Shown one piece after another: positions 9,601 through 17,646 of a DNA stretch of 33,824 nt. The position numbers were made by a program, and so were the translations under genes. Source of the DNA: Methanolapillus africanus (GTDB taxonomy: Archaea; Halobacteriota; Methanosarcinia; Methanosarcinales; Methanosarcinaceae); contig NZ_JAWDKD010000034.1 of assembly GCF_032714475.1 (NCBI RefSeq), positions 1 to 33,824 on the forward strand, written 5' to 3'. Position 1 is the first letter of the stretch, and each line of letters starts with the position of its first letter. The notes below the pieces were generated by a model. It saw only the letters and a list, made by a program, of their open reading frames with translations, was not told the origin of the DNA and made no database searches.

Positions 9601-10434
9601 AGCGTCGGAACCATCAAAATAACGGCCACGAAATCAGGTTATGTGGACGGCAGCGCTTCATTGACAGTTCAGGGCGAAGCCAAGAACATGTCCATGTCGA
9701 TTTCTCCGGACAGCGTTTATCCGGGAACAACGGTAACAATTCGTGTTTACGACTCTTTGAATAACAGCAGCATCTCAGGCGCTAAGATTTATGTCGGCAG
9801 CGACAATGTCGGATCCACCGATTCCAGCGGACAACTCAATTACACGTTCAACAGCTCCGGAACATTTACGGTTCTGGCCAACGCCACGGACTACCTGAAC
9901 ACATCCAAGACTGTGAACGTCGTTTCCAAAGTGAACTTCGTGTTCTCGAACTACTCGTTGAGCCCGGAGAACTTGAGCGCCGGAAAAACCACGAAATTGT
10001 CGTTTGACATCACCAACAACGGTATTGAAAGCGGTTCTCACACCGTGACGCTGCAATTGGTTGATGCCGCCGGCACCGTCGTTGACGAAGATTCAAAAAC
10101 CGTCAGTTTGGACGTCGGAAAATCCAAGAGCGTTACCCTGTCCGTGAAACCCAAAACGGAAGGCACTTACTCCTTGGTGCTGAAAGAAGACAACAACGTC
10201 GTCAGTAATGTGCCGTCCAATATTGGAACTGTTTCAGTCGGACCGTCCAGCGGTTTGTTCGGCGGTTCCACTGCGGTTTATGTTGTGATTGCGATTGTGG
10301 CCATCATCGTCCTGGCAGTCTTGGGTTACCTCGGCTACCTCTTTGGTGTGAAAGGCGCCACTCGCAGCAACTACAAAGAAGTCAGCGGACAAGTGACAAG
10401 CGATCTCAAGAACAAGTTTAAGAGAAATAAATAA
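6634..10434 (+). CDS. S-layer protein with two DUF1608-type domains
   Basis: A 1266-residue secreted, membrane-anchored envelope protein, likely the major or a major S-layer subunit. Residues 1-25 are a signal peptide ending at an Ala-rich AASAA site. Residues about 26-390 are Thr/Asn-rich Ig/PKD-like beta domains. Two tandem DUF1608-type S-layer domains span about 396-650 and 678-928; the two copies are offset by 274 residues and share long identical runs such as AHVDSVFQGTESS. Two bacterial-Ig-like repeats (about 936-1015 and 1019-1095) and a CARDB-like domain (1100-1205) follow, then one membrane helix (about 1212-1238) and a short basic tail. Many N-x-S/T sequons suggest N-glycosylation. 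Base composition changes sharply near 9240, becoming more GC-rich. The gene stands alone with its own promoter and terminator. Confidence 0.93.
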   Translation: MNKMIFKVLIALLVMFAMIGAASAAVGNLTLDSVNGTSGAYNMTWKWDGGGNTYSVSINGTPDASFDPTKSVYTLENINLSEDYVILVTDTTDSDTNTSTNKALDISATTLESTSATNDTVYKLVTNPTSTFQVYGSSWANYDDSTGISGSTSASTTVNYRLTDAGGNLSVNQSVDFPVLGSISSVNSTDAGNSSKHNISWTISDFNGWNHVEYSVYENTTPGTLILDNQTLASSSDKINVSNLESGKTYVLQAHGVTSSGTMGATTPVGYSLLVTNEVTLAAAATPLFPSDGAGTTGFDGNNTSINITGQFNTNMVVNATTLVNCSFEWTLNNSSSTVETKNNVTDSKTDNFTWTPNATGKYTLKLVVKEVANNSNNQTLTWNITVTERDTGNRVWTPDLPDDKYIWDARSFSGFYYNLDTGEGDEKMTIYNISRSISKGDIEYITTPSVTNFSYSGWNTYNVVGFMGDKYFAGYDNTSLMSSGYLSKVLIDSDEKINANMGQYIPLEEGYSLKVSQVDVNGNKVLLVLEKDGKEIVTSPVAGGADFEYEKKIGGNNTVIVKAHVDSVFQGTESSLVTVRGLFQISDNLTKLESGTKIDKMEITNVGSTQIEMKNHESVSLSAGSNITLMGKMKIEVADDSSQLRFAPYIEYTEPGKYEIRGTVSDYGTAGYDINQWTPRNFEGFYYDIDDNDFNTESITVSGVSNSSRTIAKGNLTYKSEAVQTEFNHTAWQKYYVVGFMGEKYFAGYNDTSLLNSGYLSKVLIDDDDKRNANMGQYIPLEDGYSIKVSQVDVNGNKALLVLEKNGKEIVSSPVSGGGDFEYEKKIGNNNTVIIKAHVDSVFQGTESSIVVIKGLFQISDNVTKLDDSARYGKMEVSSHSGGIELVNRDTVGLSSGNTVDFMTVGNTTMSFKVGDNSTLRYAPIVIREVGSNASLEVKASPNPVTVGKAVNITVSDRGTTLEGATVIANGTTVGTTNSSGMISYTPNSVGTIKITATKSGYVDGSASLTVQGEAKNMSMSISPDSVYPGTTVTIRVYDSLNNSSISGAKIYVGSDNVGSTDSSGQLNYTFNSSGTFTVLANATDYLNTSKTVNVVSKVNFVFSNYSLSPENLSAGKTTKLSFDITNNGIESGSHTVTLQLVDAAGTVVDEDSKTVSLDVGKSKSVTLSVKPKTEGTYSLVLKEDNNVVSNVPSNIGTVSVGPSSGLFGGSTAVYVVIAIVAIIVLAVLGYLGYLFGVKGATRSNYKEVSGQVTSDLKNKFKRNK
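8041..9220 (+). repeat. Internal DNA duplication in the S-layer gene
   Basis: The DNA of the two S-layer domains is repeated at an offset of 822 bases: 8041 onward aligns with 8863 onward, and a 32-base identical stretch occurs at 8320-8351 and 9142-9173. This conservation at the DNA level, beyond what the protein needs, points to recent duplication or gene conversion. Confidence 0.8.
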
Positions 10435-10516
10435 TCGAAAACGCAGAGATAAACGCTGAAAAACGATTCAGCAAAATAAAATCATAAAAAATAAAAAAAG
10501 TAAAAAATAAAAACGT

Positions 10517-10551
10517 GGAGTTTGCCGAAATCGGCAAACTCCTTTTTTTTT
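10517..10551 (+). terminator. Terminator after the S-layer gene
   Basis: Perfect 12-base arms GGAGTTTGCCGA (10517-10528) and TCGGCAAACTCC (10531-10542) are followed by nine T residues. It may also serve the convergent HTH gene on the other strand, although the T-run favours the plus strand. Confidence 0.8.
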
Positions 10552-10749
10552 GATTTATGAAAAATGGATTGCAACGACACTTCAAATTGATTATCCTTTG
10601 GAATTCAATTTTATCGTTCTTGGAATCTCACTGAATTCAATCGGTTGCAGTTGACATATTCTCTTTCAAATTTTATCCTTTTTGTACATTTTTGAATTGG
10701 TTTTTCCGAATAATTCGAAATTTTTCCAAACCAATGGCCGCTTGTCATG

Positions 10750-11280
10750 TCAGTTATAGCGCCCGATTTTTTTCATGGCGATTTCAATCGCTTCCGTAAT
10801 GCTTTCTTTGGGCATGATCGTCGTCACCGGGATAGAAACAATTTTTTCCACCGTGTGGCTGACAATAGGCGCGCAAACCAGTGCTTTTGCGCCGTCGCGC
10901 TCGGCTTTGACGGAGACGATAATGGCTTCTTCGATGGAATTGGCCGAATATTCTTTAATCGTAATCAGCCGGCCGCCGATTTTTCGTTTGGTTTCGGTAA
11001 TGGTATCCAGAACCATCCGGGCAGCGATCACGGCAATGAATTCCTGCGCGGGGGTTTCATATTTTCGGACGGTATCAACGATCTGGCGCAGCGTTTTAAT
11101 GTTCGGGGCGCGGTTTCCGGACAATATTTTGTAAAGCGTGCTGTGCGGAATGCCGGCTTCTTTTGAAAAATCAACGGCGTTCATATTCAAATCTTCTTTA
11201 ATCACGCGGTGCAGTACCATTTGGAATTTTTCATCCGAATCGAAGGCGGCTCTCATCAACCGGTCGGACATGGTCGTCAT
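10750..11280 (-). CDS. HTH transcriptional regulator (archaeal, XRE-like)
   Basis: A 176-residue DNA-binding protein. Residues about 33-70 hold an XRE/Cro-type helix-turn-helix (VDFSKEAGIPHSTLYKILSG). Residues about 105-175 form an alpha/beta domain with GAKALVCAPIVSHTVEKI and IPVTTIMP, which resembles small-ligand sensing domains such as PrpR-N; this resemblance is a guess. The frame stays open further upstream to 11367, but that part would encode an unlikely hydrophobic leader. ATG 11280 is preceded by CAGGGGATT, a good ribosome binding site. It is convergent with the S-layer gene and divergent from the substrate-binding lipoprotein, so it could regulate the latter; the target is unknown. 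Confidence 0.8.
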   Translation of the reverse strand: MTTMSDRLMRAAFDSDEKFQMVLHRVIKEDLNMNAVDFSKEAGIPHSTLYKILSGNRAPNIKTLRQIVDTVRKYETPAQEFIAVIAARMVLDTITETKRKIGGRLITIKEYSANSIEEAIIVSVKAERDGAKALVCAPIVSHTVEKIVSIPVTTIMPKESITEAIEIAMKKIGRYN

Positions 11281-11729
11281 TTTAATCCCCTGATGTGTAA
11301 AACGAAAATAAAACGAAAGTAAAATCAAAATAAAGTCAAATACATTTAAAATAATGATATCATTCAAAAAACTGTTTTCATAAATATATTTTTCCGTTTT
11401 TTATAATCTGTTTTCCTTTTTGTCCGTTTTGGGATATTATTTCTCTGAAATTGGATAGTTTTTTATATGCACTTTTAGAAATAAAAGATTCGTGTTTGGT
11501 CTCTGATTTTAAAATATTGTTTCCAATCACGTTTTTAATATTTTTTCGGAAAACGGTTTTGCTGAATTGTCCGGACAGATCTGATTCAAACAAAACCTTT
11601 TCATCCCATTTAATTTTTATAAATTTATATCGTATTGGTATAATTAATGTTCAACAATCCATTTCCCATCCGGGGTTGATGCCGGAAATGAAACGTTGAA
11701 TTGAAAAATCGAACAAGTGAGGTTTAACG
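11281..11729. other. Divergent promoter region, no gene
   Basis: This AT-rich spacer lies between the HTH regulator and the substrate-binding lipoprotein. A TATA-like AAATTTATAT (11621-11630) serves the plus-strand gene. Short open frames on both strands have no family features and look random. Confidence 0.5.
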
Positions 11730-12731
11730 ATGAAAAAAGTATTATCCGTTCTTATTCTTGCGCTTTTGGTCGCAATCGTCGCCTTTTCCGGCTGCGTCGG
11801 CAACGACGACGGCAGCGGAAACGGTTCCAACGTCACCATCGGCTACCAGCCGAGCACACACCAAATGGCTTACACATCCGCCGAATCCATGGGCTGGTGG
11901 ACGTCCAATTTGACAAAATTAAATGTGTCCAGCGTCAACAACAAGCTTTTTGAAAGCGGTCCGTCCGAAGCCGTTGCTTTGTCTTCTGGCGCCATTCAAG
12001 TCGCTTACATCGGCGCCGCGCCGATCATTCCGGCCGTTGCTCAAAACAACTCCGATTTGAAAATCGTCGCCGCCGTTCAAATTAACGGTTCCAGTTTGCT
12101 CGTCGCCAACAACATGACCTACAACGGTCCGCAAGACTTGGTCGGCAAAAAAGTCGGCACTTTCCCGCCGGGATCCATACAGGACACACTCTTGAAAACA
12201 TGGCTGACGAACAACGGTGTCGACCCGAAATCCCTTGAAATCAAAGGCATGAGCCAGGGAGACGCCGAAGCCGCTTTAATGTCCGGCTCGCTCGACGCTG
12301 TCTTTTTGCCGCACCCGGCCCCGGCCGTTATTGAAGCCGGCGGTTACGGCCGCATCGTTTACAACTCCGGTCAGATGGAACCCGACCACGCTTGCTGTGT
12401 GATTGCGGTCAGCCAAAAATTCATTGACCAGCACCCGGATATTGTGAAAGAAATCGTCCGCATCCACATCGACGCCACCGATTACACCAACGAAAATCCG
12501 GAAAAAGCCGCTCAATATTATTCGAAGATGACCGGCGTGTCCCAAGACACTGTGTTGGCTTCCGTCAATGAATGGGACGGCGCATGGGTTTCCGACCCGC
12601 ACATGATCGAAGATTATGTCGTGGCTTACTCCCAAGCTCAATATCAACAAGGATTGACTCCGCGCGCGTTGACCGCAGAAGACCTCTTTGATACCAGTTT
12701 CTACGATGAAATCATGGCAGAGAGAGCTTAA
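11730..12731 (+). CDS. ABC transporter substrate-binding lipoprotein (SsuA/NMT1-like)
   Basis: A 333-residue periplasmic-binding-type protein. Residues 1-22 are a lipoprotein-style signal ending in a lipobox with C22 (AFSGC), followed by an acidic Gly/Asn linker. The mature part has the fold and motifs of the nitrate/sulfonate/taurine family: VTIGYQPSTHQMAY, then the block around ALSSGAIQVAYIGAAP, the DLVGKKVGTFPPGS segment and QGDAEAALMSGSLDAVFLPHPAPA. It would bind a small anionic or organosulfur solute outside the membrane. No permease or ATPase gene is adjacent, so it is an orphan receptor in this window. The ribosome binding site GTGAGGT precedes ATG 11730. Confidence 0.88.
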   Translation: MKKVLSVLILALLVAIVAFSGCVGNDDGSGNGSNVTIGYQPSTHQMAYTSAESMGWWTSNLTKLNVSSVNNKLFESGPSEAVALSSGAIQVAYIGAAPIIPAVAQNNSDLKIVAAVQINGSSLLVANNMTYNGPQDLVGKKVGTFPPGSIQDTLLKTWLTNNGVDPKSLEIKGMSQGDAEAALMSGSLDAVFLPHPAPAVIEAGGYGRIVYNSGQMEPDHACCVIAVSQKFIDQHPDIVKEIVRIHIDATDYTNENPEKAAQYYSKMTGVSQDTVLASVNEWDGAWVSDPHMIEDYVVAYSQAQYQQGLTPRALTAEDLFDTSFYDEIMAERA

Positions 12732-12830
12732 TCTCAAAACCGTGTTTCATCAATTCAAAAACAACTCTAAAAACAGTTGACATTAAAAACGTTTGACTTT
12801 CGACAAATTTAAAAACGTTAACCTATCAAC

Positions 12831-12862
12831 AAAAAGCAGGCAATTGCCTGCTTTTTGATTTT
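12831..12862 (+). terminator. Terminator after the substrate-binding gene
   Basis: A perfect 26-base palindrome (12831-12856) with half-site AAAAAGCAGGCAA ends in TTTTT and is followed by more T-rich sequence. It isolates the lipoprotein gene as a single transcript. Being symmetric, it could work on both strands. Confidence 0.75.
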
Positions 12863-13086
12863 TTAACATATGTCTGACTTTTGATTAAATTTCTGTTTTC
12901 TTAGCATATATGCTAAACTTTTGACCATTTTTTTGCCGGTCAAATCTTCGGAAATAAAAATAAAAAATTAAAAACCGACCCACAGATTTGAATGACTCGA
13001 AGAAAACGTGTCGCTATAACGCGCGCGCTGCGACCGCTGTTAAAAAGAGAACAAAATTGAAAAATAAAACGATACGAAAAAAGAAA
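12863..13086. other. Convergent spacer with a solo arm motif
   Basis: No gene is visible between the lipoprotein and AdoMet synthetase genes. TCGCTATAACGCGCGCGC at 13011-13028 matches the outer arm motif of the composite repeats at 17272 and 24116 and stands out against AT-rich surroundings. No hairpins or 34-bp units accompany it. Confidence 0.6.
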
Positions 13087-13113
13087 GAAAAACAACAACG
13101 GGTGTTGTTTTTC
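13087..13113 (-). terminator. Terminator of the AdoMet synthetase gene
   Basis: The arms GAAAAACAACA (13087-13097) and TGTTGTTTTTC (13103-13113) overlap the stop codon. On the minus strand the hairpin is followed by a T-rich tract (CTTTCTTTTTTC). Confidence 0.65.
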
Positions 13114-14317
13114 AGAATGTGTCGAGTTCGCCTTTGGCGACCATTTCGGTAATTTTTCTCGTGTCGGCCAGCCACGAATCAACGATTCCTTCGGCTTCTT
13201 TACGAACCGAATCAAATTTGGCGCCCGGCTTTGAGACAATTTGAACGCTGGCAACGAGCGGCTGGTCAATCGGCTTTCCGATTTGAGACAACAATTTCAC
13301 ATAAACGTCGTCCACATCGCTCAGTTCGGCGGCGACTTGGCGGGCGATTTGCGTCGCCAAAAGGTTGTAAATTTTACCGATGTGGTTGATCGGGTTTTTG
13401 CCGCTGGTCGCTTCCATACTCATCGGGCGGTTGGGTGTGATGAGCCCGTTGGAACGGTTTCCGCGGCCGACGGAGCCGTCGTCGCCCATTTCAGCGGACG
13501 TGCCGGTGACGGTTAAAAAGACAGATTCTTTTTCGATGTCGTCGGCCGTGTTAATCATCACATTGACGTTGCGGTTCGTGTATTTCGGAACCATGTCCAT
13601 GACGTAATCTTTCATTTCGTCAATGCAGTTGACGTAAGCGCCGATGTCGTCCACGTATTTTCCGATGAGGCCGCTGCAAATGGTGAGCGTGATGTCTTCG
13701 CCGTTTCGAAGTCCCATGACTTTGATGTCTTCACCGACGTATTTTTTACCTTTCTTTTTCTTAAAATCTTCAATTAAAGACCGCTCGGTGTTGTAAACGA
13801 TTTGTTCCAATTCGGAAAACGGCGCGTGGCCGACGCCGAAAGACGTGTCGTTGGCGACCGGCATTTTGCCGTCCCGGCCGAACACGTGGGTTAAGTCGGA
13901 GGATCCGCGTCCGAATTTGCAGTCCAGAATCACTTGTGAATCCACGTCCATGCTCGGAAGTGTGTTTTTCAAATAGTTGCGGGCTGTTTTTAAAGCAATG
14001 GTATCAGTCGGAATGTCGGTGCCGCAGAATTCCTTGGTGGCGCGGCCGACCAATAAAATGTAAATCGGTTGGACAACTTGACCGCCGCCGAATTTCGGGA
14101 TGGAGCGTCCGGCAACAATTTGAGTTTCGTCGGTGTTGTGGTGCAAAACGCCGCCGCATTTGTCCAAATATTCCGCACATAAGGCGCGGCTGACGGATTC
14201 GGCAAGACCGTCCGCAATACTGTCGGGATGTCCGACTCCCTTTCTTTCAACCAGTTCAATTTGTTGTTTTTCAATCGGCGTCGCCATATACGGCTCAATG
14301 CAAATATTTCTGGACAT
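13112..14317 (-). CDS. mat: S-adenosylmethionine synthetase, archaeal type
   Basis: A 401-residue archaeal methionine adenosyltransferase, the diverged gamma form found across archaea, with the usual length of about 400. It makes S-adenosylmethionine from methionine and ATP. Visible signatures include VERKGVGHPDSIADGL (residues about 23-38, with H30 and D32 near the active site), the nucleotide-binding block FGRGSSDLTHVFGRDG, and the C-terminal GRGNRSNGLITPNRPMSMEA segment. The ribosome binding site AGAGGGGTCTC lies just before ATG. It is a single-gene unit, divergent from hisG across a 550-base spacer, and supplies SAM for radical SAM enzymes and methylation. Confidence 0.96.
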   Translation of the reverse strand: MSRNICIEPYMATPIEKQQIELVERKGVGHPDSIADGLAESVSRALCAEYLDKCGGVLHHNTDETQIVAGRSIPKFGGGQVVQPIYILLVGRATKEFCGTDIPTDTIALKTARNYLKNTLPSMDVDSQVILDCKFGRGSSDLTHVFGRDGKMPVANDTSFGVGHAPFSELEQIVYNTERSLIEDFKKKKGKKYVGEDIKVMGLRNGEDITLTICSGLIGKYVDDIGAYVNCIDEMKDYVMDMVPKYTNRNVNVMINTADDIEKESVFLTVTGTSAEMGDDGSVGRGNRSNGLITPNRPMSMEATSGKNPINHIGKIYNLLATQIARQVAAELSDVDDVYVKLLSQIGKPIDQPLVASVQIVSKPGAKFDSVRKEAEGIVDSWLADTRKITEMVAKGELDTF

Positions 14318-14865
14318 GAGACCCCTCTTTATTTTTTTTATTTATTGTTTTTAATATCGTTCGTATGTTTTAGTTTAATTTAAATGGCTTTCAGTTTCAT
14401 TTTTAATTTTTAAATGACTTCCAGTTTCATTTTTAATTTTTGTTCGTTTTTAATTTTTCTTAATCAGGTTTATATTCTATTTTTAAAAGAAGGATAAAAC
14501 GAGGAATATCCAGTATGTTTCAGTAGTATATATTGTTTACACATGAATATAACTGGTAGTAATTAAAAATCTTAAAATAGGCTTGTTTATTCATCCATAA
14601 AAATTGTTTTCAATAAAAGAATCATTAAGTTTTTAATGAAAAACAGATTGTATTTCACACCATCTTTGCGTTAATCTCATAATCATTCAGTTCATTACAT
14701 TCAGTTCATTATTTTGGAATTATTCATTATTCTCAAAATTTAACGACAAAAATGCAGTCCATTTTCGCTGCGTCTTTTTCATAATATTCTTTCATTGCGT
14801 TAGCTGTTATTATTTTCATTTATATTGTTATTTATATTGTTATTTATTTCAAAGGAAAATTTAAA
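14318..14865. other. Divergent spacer between mat and hisG
   Basis: No gene is visible. It holds a 30-base tandem duplication in the mat leader (14381-14440), a TATA-like GTATATATTG near 14526-14535, short repeats of TTCAGTTCATTA near 14690-14712, and repeated TTATATTGTTAT just upstream of the hisG ribosome binding site AAAGGAAA. Confidence 0.5.
14381..14440. repeat. 30-bp tandem duplication in the mat leader
   Basis: The units 14381-14410 and 14411-14440 are identical except for two positions (TAAATGGCTTTCAG versus TAAATGACTTCCAG). They sit 64 to 123 bases upstream of the mat start codon, where they could be a duplicated regulatory site or a replication-slippage product. Confidence 0.8.
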
Positions 14866-15726
14866 ATGATTCGTATTGCGATTCCCAATAAAGGCCGTTT
14901 ACACGAGCCGACCCTTGCGATTTTTAAAGACGCGGGGCTTCCGGTTTATGGCGGCGGCAACGAAAGCCGTCAATTGATTGCCAAAACTTCGGATCCGGAC
15001 ATCACGTTTATTTTTGCGCGTGCGGCCGACATTCCGCTTTTTGTTGAAGAAGGAACGGCCGACCTTGGTATTACCGGTCTCGATTTGGTTGTGGAACGAG
15101 GCGCCAGTATCGAATGTCTGACAGATTTGAAATACGGCAGTTCCCGATTGGTTTTGGCGGTTCCGGAATCGTCTCCGATCACGAAAGTCGAAGATTTGGC
15201 GGGAAAACGTATCGCGACCGAATTTCCGGAAATCACCCGGAATTTTTTCAAGGAAAAAAACATTGACGTCGAAGTGATTGAGGTCAGCGGCGCTTGCGAA
15301 ATGACGCCGCATATCGGCGTCGCGGACGCGATTGTGGACATTACGAGTTCCGGAACGACCATGATGATCAACAAGCTGCGTCCTGTTTCTCAAGTTTTTG
15401 AATCCAAAGTTTATCTGATTGCCAACAAGGACAGTTTGAAGCAAAAAGACAAAATTTCCGACGTCAAGACGGCGATTGAAAGTGTTTTGCTGGCGAAGAC
15501 GAAGCGTTATATTATGATGAACGTGCCGGCCGGCAATTTAAAAGACGTCGAAAAAATCATTCCGGGAATGAACGGTCCGACGATTATGGAAGTGGAAGCG
15601 CCCGAGCCGACTTTTGCCGTTCATGCCGTCGTTGAAGCCGATCAAATTTTCGTTCTCATCCGGAAGTTGAAAATCGTCGGCGCACGCGATATTTTGGTTT
15701 TGCCGATCGAACGCTTGATTCCGTAA
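14866..15726 (+). CDS. hisG: ATP phosphoribosyltransferase, long form
   Basis: A 286-residue HisG of the long type, which catalyses the first step of histidine synthesis, condensing ATP with PRPP. Residues 1-205 are the two-lobed catalytic domain, with IRIAIPNKGRL at the start, DLGITGLDLV (about 65-74) and the PRPP-binding IVDITSSGTTMM (about 156-167). Residues about 210-286 form the C-terminal ACT-like domain that gives histidine feedback inhibition and removes the need for HisZ. The start ATG follows AAAGGAAAATTTAAA. It heads the hisG-hisA-hisB cluster, 75 bases before hisA. Confidence 0.96.
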   Translation: MIRIAIPNKGRLHEPTLAIFKDAGLPVYGGGNESRQLIAKTSDPDITFIFARAADIPLFVEEGTADLGITGLDLVVERGASIECLTDLKYGSSRLVLAVPESSPITKVEDLAGKRIATEFPEITRNFFKEKNIDVEVIEVSGACEMTPHIGVADAIVDITSSGTTMMINKLRPVSQVFESKVYLIANKDSLKQKDKISDVKTAIESVLLAKTKRYIMMNVPAGNLKDVEKIIPGMNGPTIMEVEAPEPTFAVHAVVEADQIFVLIRKLKIVGARDILVLPIERLIP

Positions 15727-15801
15727 ACGGAAATCGAAAAGTTGAGCAATCAAGAATCGAAAAGCTAAAAAACAAAAAACAAAAAACCGGAGGATCCAAA
15801 T

Positions 15802-16542
15802 ATGGTTTTTGAAATTATTCCCGCCGTTGATATGAAAAACGGAAAATGCGTTCAGTTGGTTCAGGGCGTTCCCGGAAGCGAAATGGTTTCCTTGGACGAC
15901 CCGGCCGCCGTCGCTCTTTCCTGGGTCGGCAAAGGTGCCAAAACGCTTCACCTCGTCGACCTCGACGGCGCTTTTGAAGGCAAACGGCGCAACGGTCCGA
16001 TCATCGAAGACATTGTTTCCCGCGCCAAACCGCTCGGCGTTCAAATTCAAATCGGTGGCGGCATCCGCTCTTTTGAAGACGCCGCTCATCTGTTATCGCT
16101 TGGCGCCGACCGCGTCATTTTGAGCACGGTCGCCATGAAAAACCCGCAGATCGTTCGTGATGTGTCGGCCAGTTTCGGAAAAGAATCGGTCGTTGTGGGC
16201 CTTGATTCCAAAAACGGGTATGTGGCGATTGAAGGCTGGACGGAAATTTCCAAAGAGAAAGCGGTTGACGTCGGCAAGAAGTTTGAAGATCTCGGCGCCG
16301 GCTACATTTTGTTTACCAATATTGATTCGGAAGGCTTATTGAAGGGCGTCGACACAAATCCGACGAAAGAGTTGGTCGATTCGGTCACGATTCCGGTGAT
16401 TGCGTCCGGCGGTGTGACAACCATTGACGATTTATTCAAATTGAAAAAAATCGGCGCTTACGGCGCCGTGGTCGGCAGCGCGCTTTACACAAACAAATTT
16501 ACGCTTGAGGATGCGATTTCGGCGCTCAAGTCGGATGTTTGA
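15802..16542 (+). CDS. hisA: ProFAR isomerase
   Basis: A 246-residue TIM-barrel enzyme that isomerises phosphoribosylformimino-AICAR phosphate in histidine synthesis. Visible signatures are FEIIPAVDMKNGKCVQLVQG at the N-terminus (catalytic Asp in AVD), QIGGGIRSFEDA (first phosphate-binding half), GLDSKNGYVAIEGW, LFTNIDSEGLLKGVD (second catalytic Asp region) and VIASGGVTTIDD (second phosphate site). This internal two-fold pattern identifies HisA rather than HisF. CCGGAGGATCC gives a strong ribosome binding site. It lies between hisG and hisB on the same strand. Confidence 0.96.
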   Translation: MVFEIIPAVDMKNGKCVQLVQGVPGSEMVSLDDPAAVALSWVGKGAKTLHLVDLDGAFEGKRRNGPIIEDIVSRAKPLGVQIQIGGGIRSFEDAAHLLSLGADRVILSTVAMKNPQIVRDVSASFGKESVVVGLDSKNGYVAIEGWTEISKEKAVDVGKKFEDLGAGYILFTNIDSEGLLKGVDTNPTKELVDSVTIPVIASGGVTTIDDLFKLKKIGAYGAVVGSALYTNKFTLEDAISALKSDV

Positions 16543-16632
16543 GTTTGCTGACAATTGTTACTGACGGTTGACTGACAGTTGACGGTTGACATTTGGTTAA
16601 ATGTTTAATACTTTGGACGGTATGATTAAATT
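16543..16632 (+). other. Short spacer with direct repeats between hisA and hisB
   Basis: The decamer GACGGTTGAC occurs twice (16563-16572 and 16581-16590) with GACAGTTGAC between, giving a near-tandem array. It may be only slippage. No good ribosome binding site precedes hisB. Confidence 0.5.
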
Positions 16633-17220
16633 ATGACATCAAAAGCCAGAACAGCGTCTTTTTCGAGAAAAACGAAAGAGACAGACATTAAAATTGACAT
16701 TAATTTAGATGGAACCGGCATTTCCGATATCCAAACCGGCATCGGTTTTTTTGACCACATGCTGGACGCGTTTTCCCGCCACTCCGGTTACAATTTAACC
16801 GTCAAAGCCATCGGCGATTTGCATGTGGACGGCCACCACTTGGTGGAAGACGCCGGCATTGTTCTCGGAAAAGTGATGGCGGAAGCGCTCGGCGACAAGC
16901 GCGGCATCGCACGTTTCGGTGAAGCCCGGATTCCGATGGATGATTCCCTCGCCGAAGTGGCGCTTGACATCGGCGGCCGCGGATTCCTTGTCTTCAAAGC
17001 CGATTTTTTCGCGCCGACCGTCGGCGATTACAGCACACAGATGACAAAGCATTTCTTTGAATCGTTTGCCATGTCGTCCGGTATCAATTTGAATATGAAG
17101 GCGGAAGGCGACAACGACCACCACAAAATTGAAGCGCTTTTTAAGGCGTTCGCATACGCCATGAAACGGGCAACTGTAATTGAAAGCGATTCGATTAAAA
17201 GCACGAAAGGGGTTCTTTAA
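16633..17220 (+). CDS. hisB: Imidazoleglycerol-phosphate dehydratase
   Basis: A 195-residue single-domain IGP dehydratase, a manganese enzyme that dehydrates imidazole glycerol phosphate. The metal-binding motifs are clear: DHMLDAFSRH (41-50), DGHHLVED (66-73, H68/H69) and the C-terminal DNDHHKIEALFKAFAYA (H163, H164, E167). There is no fused phosphatase domain, as usual for archaea. ATG 16633 lacks an obvious ribosome binding site. It ends the his cluster; a T-rich tract and a composite repeat follow. Confidence 0.96.
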   Translation: MTSKARTASFSRKTKETDIKIDINLDGTGISDIQTGIGFFDHMLDAFSRHSGYNLTVKAIGDLHVDGHHLVEDAGIVLGKVMAEALGDKRGIARFGEARIPMDDSLAEVALDIGGRGFLVFKADFFAPTVGDYSTQMTKHFFESFAMSSGINLNMKAEGDNDHHKIEALFKAFAYAMKRATVIESDSIKSTKGVL

Positions 17221-17353
17221 TCCTTTTCTTTCATTTTTCTTTTCTGTTTTTGTTTTTTTGCGCGCCGCCGCCGCGCGCGTTATGGCGATCATTTTTTGTT
17301 TTGAGTTTTCAAAAACGGCATGTTTGGTTTTTTTCAACATCAAGCAAACCGCC

Positions 17354-17389
17354 CCGCAAAATCAGACGCTTTGCGTCTGTATTTTGCGG
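17354..17389. repeat. Left hairpin of composite repeat A
   Basis: The outer stem CCGCAAAAT pairs with ATTTTGCGG, and the inner stem AGACGC pairs with GCGTCT around a TTT loop. Confidence 0.8.
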
Positions 17390-17449
17390 AATTCTATCAG
17401 CAGATACACTCCAATTTACAGTCTGATTACAGCTACTGTTTTCAGATTA

Positions 17450-17525
17450 CAGATTGTACCTGCAGTTAACTATTTTTAGATTTCAGATTGTATCTACAGT
17501 TGACTGTTTTTAGATTTCAGATTGC
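17450..17525 (-). repeat. 34-bp tandem units in composite repeat A
   Basis: Units start at 17450, 17484 and 17518 with CAGATTG; the first two are full 34-base units differing at a few positions and the third is cut short. A degenerate unit precedes them. The same unit, inverted, is found in copy B. Confidence 0.8.
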
Positions 17526-17609
17526 ATCTATCGTTTCCAAATACAGTTATTTTCCTAATCCGATTTGTACCTGCAGTTCACCACTCAACCTGAATCTGCT
17601 GAGCGGTAT

Positions 17610-17646
17610 CCGCAAAATACAGATGCTATCGCATCTGATTTTGCGG
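17610..17646. repeat. Right hairpin of composite repeat A
   Basis: The stem CCGCAAAAT/ATTTTGCGG encloses CAGATGC/GCATCTG with a TATC-like loop. Compensating differences from 17354-17389 (AGACGC/GCGTCT versus AGATGC/GCATCT) indicate that pairing is preserved. Confidence 0.8.

Noticed and set aside
17450..17525. 34-bp tandem units considered as a CRISPR array
   Set aside because: The units abut with no unique spacers between them, there are only two to three copies, and no cas genes are nearby.
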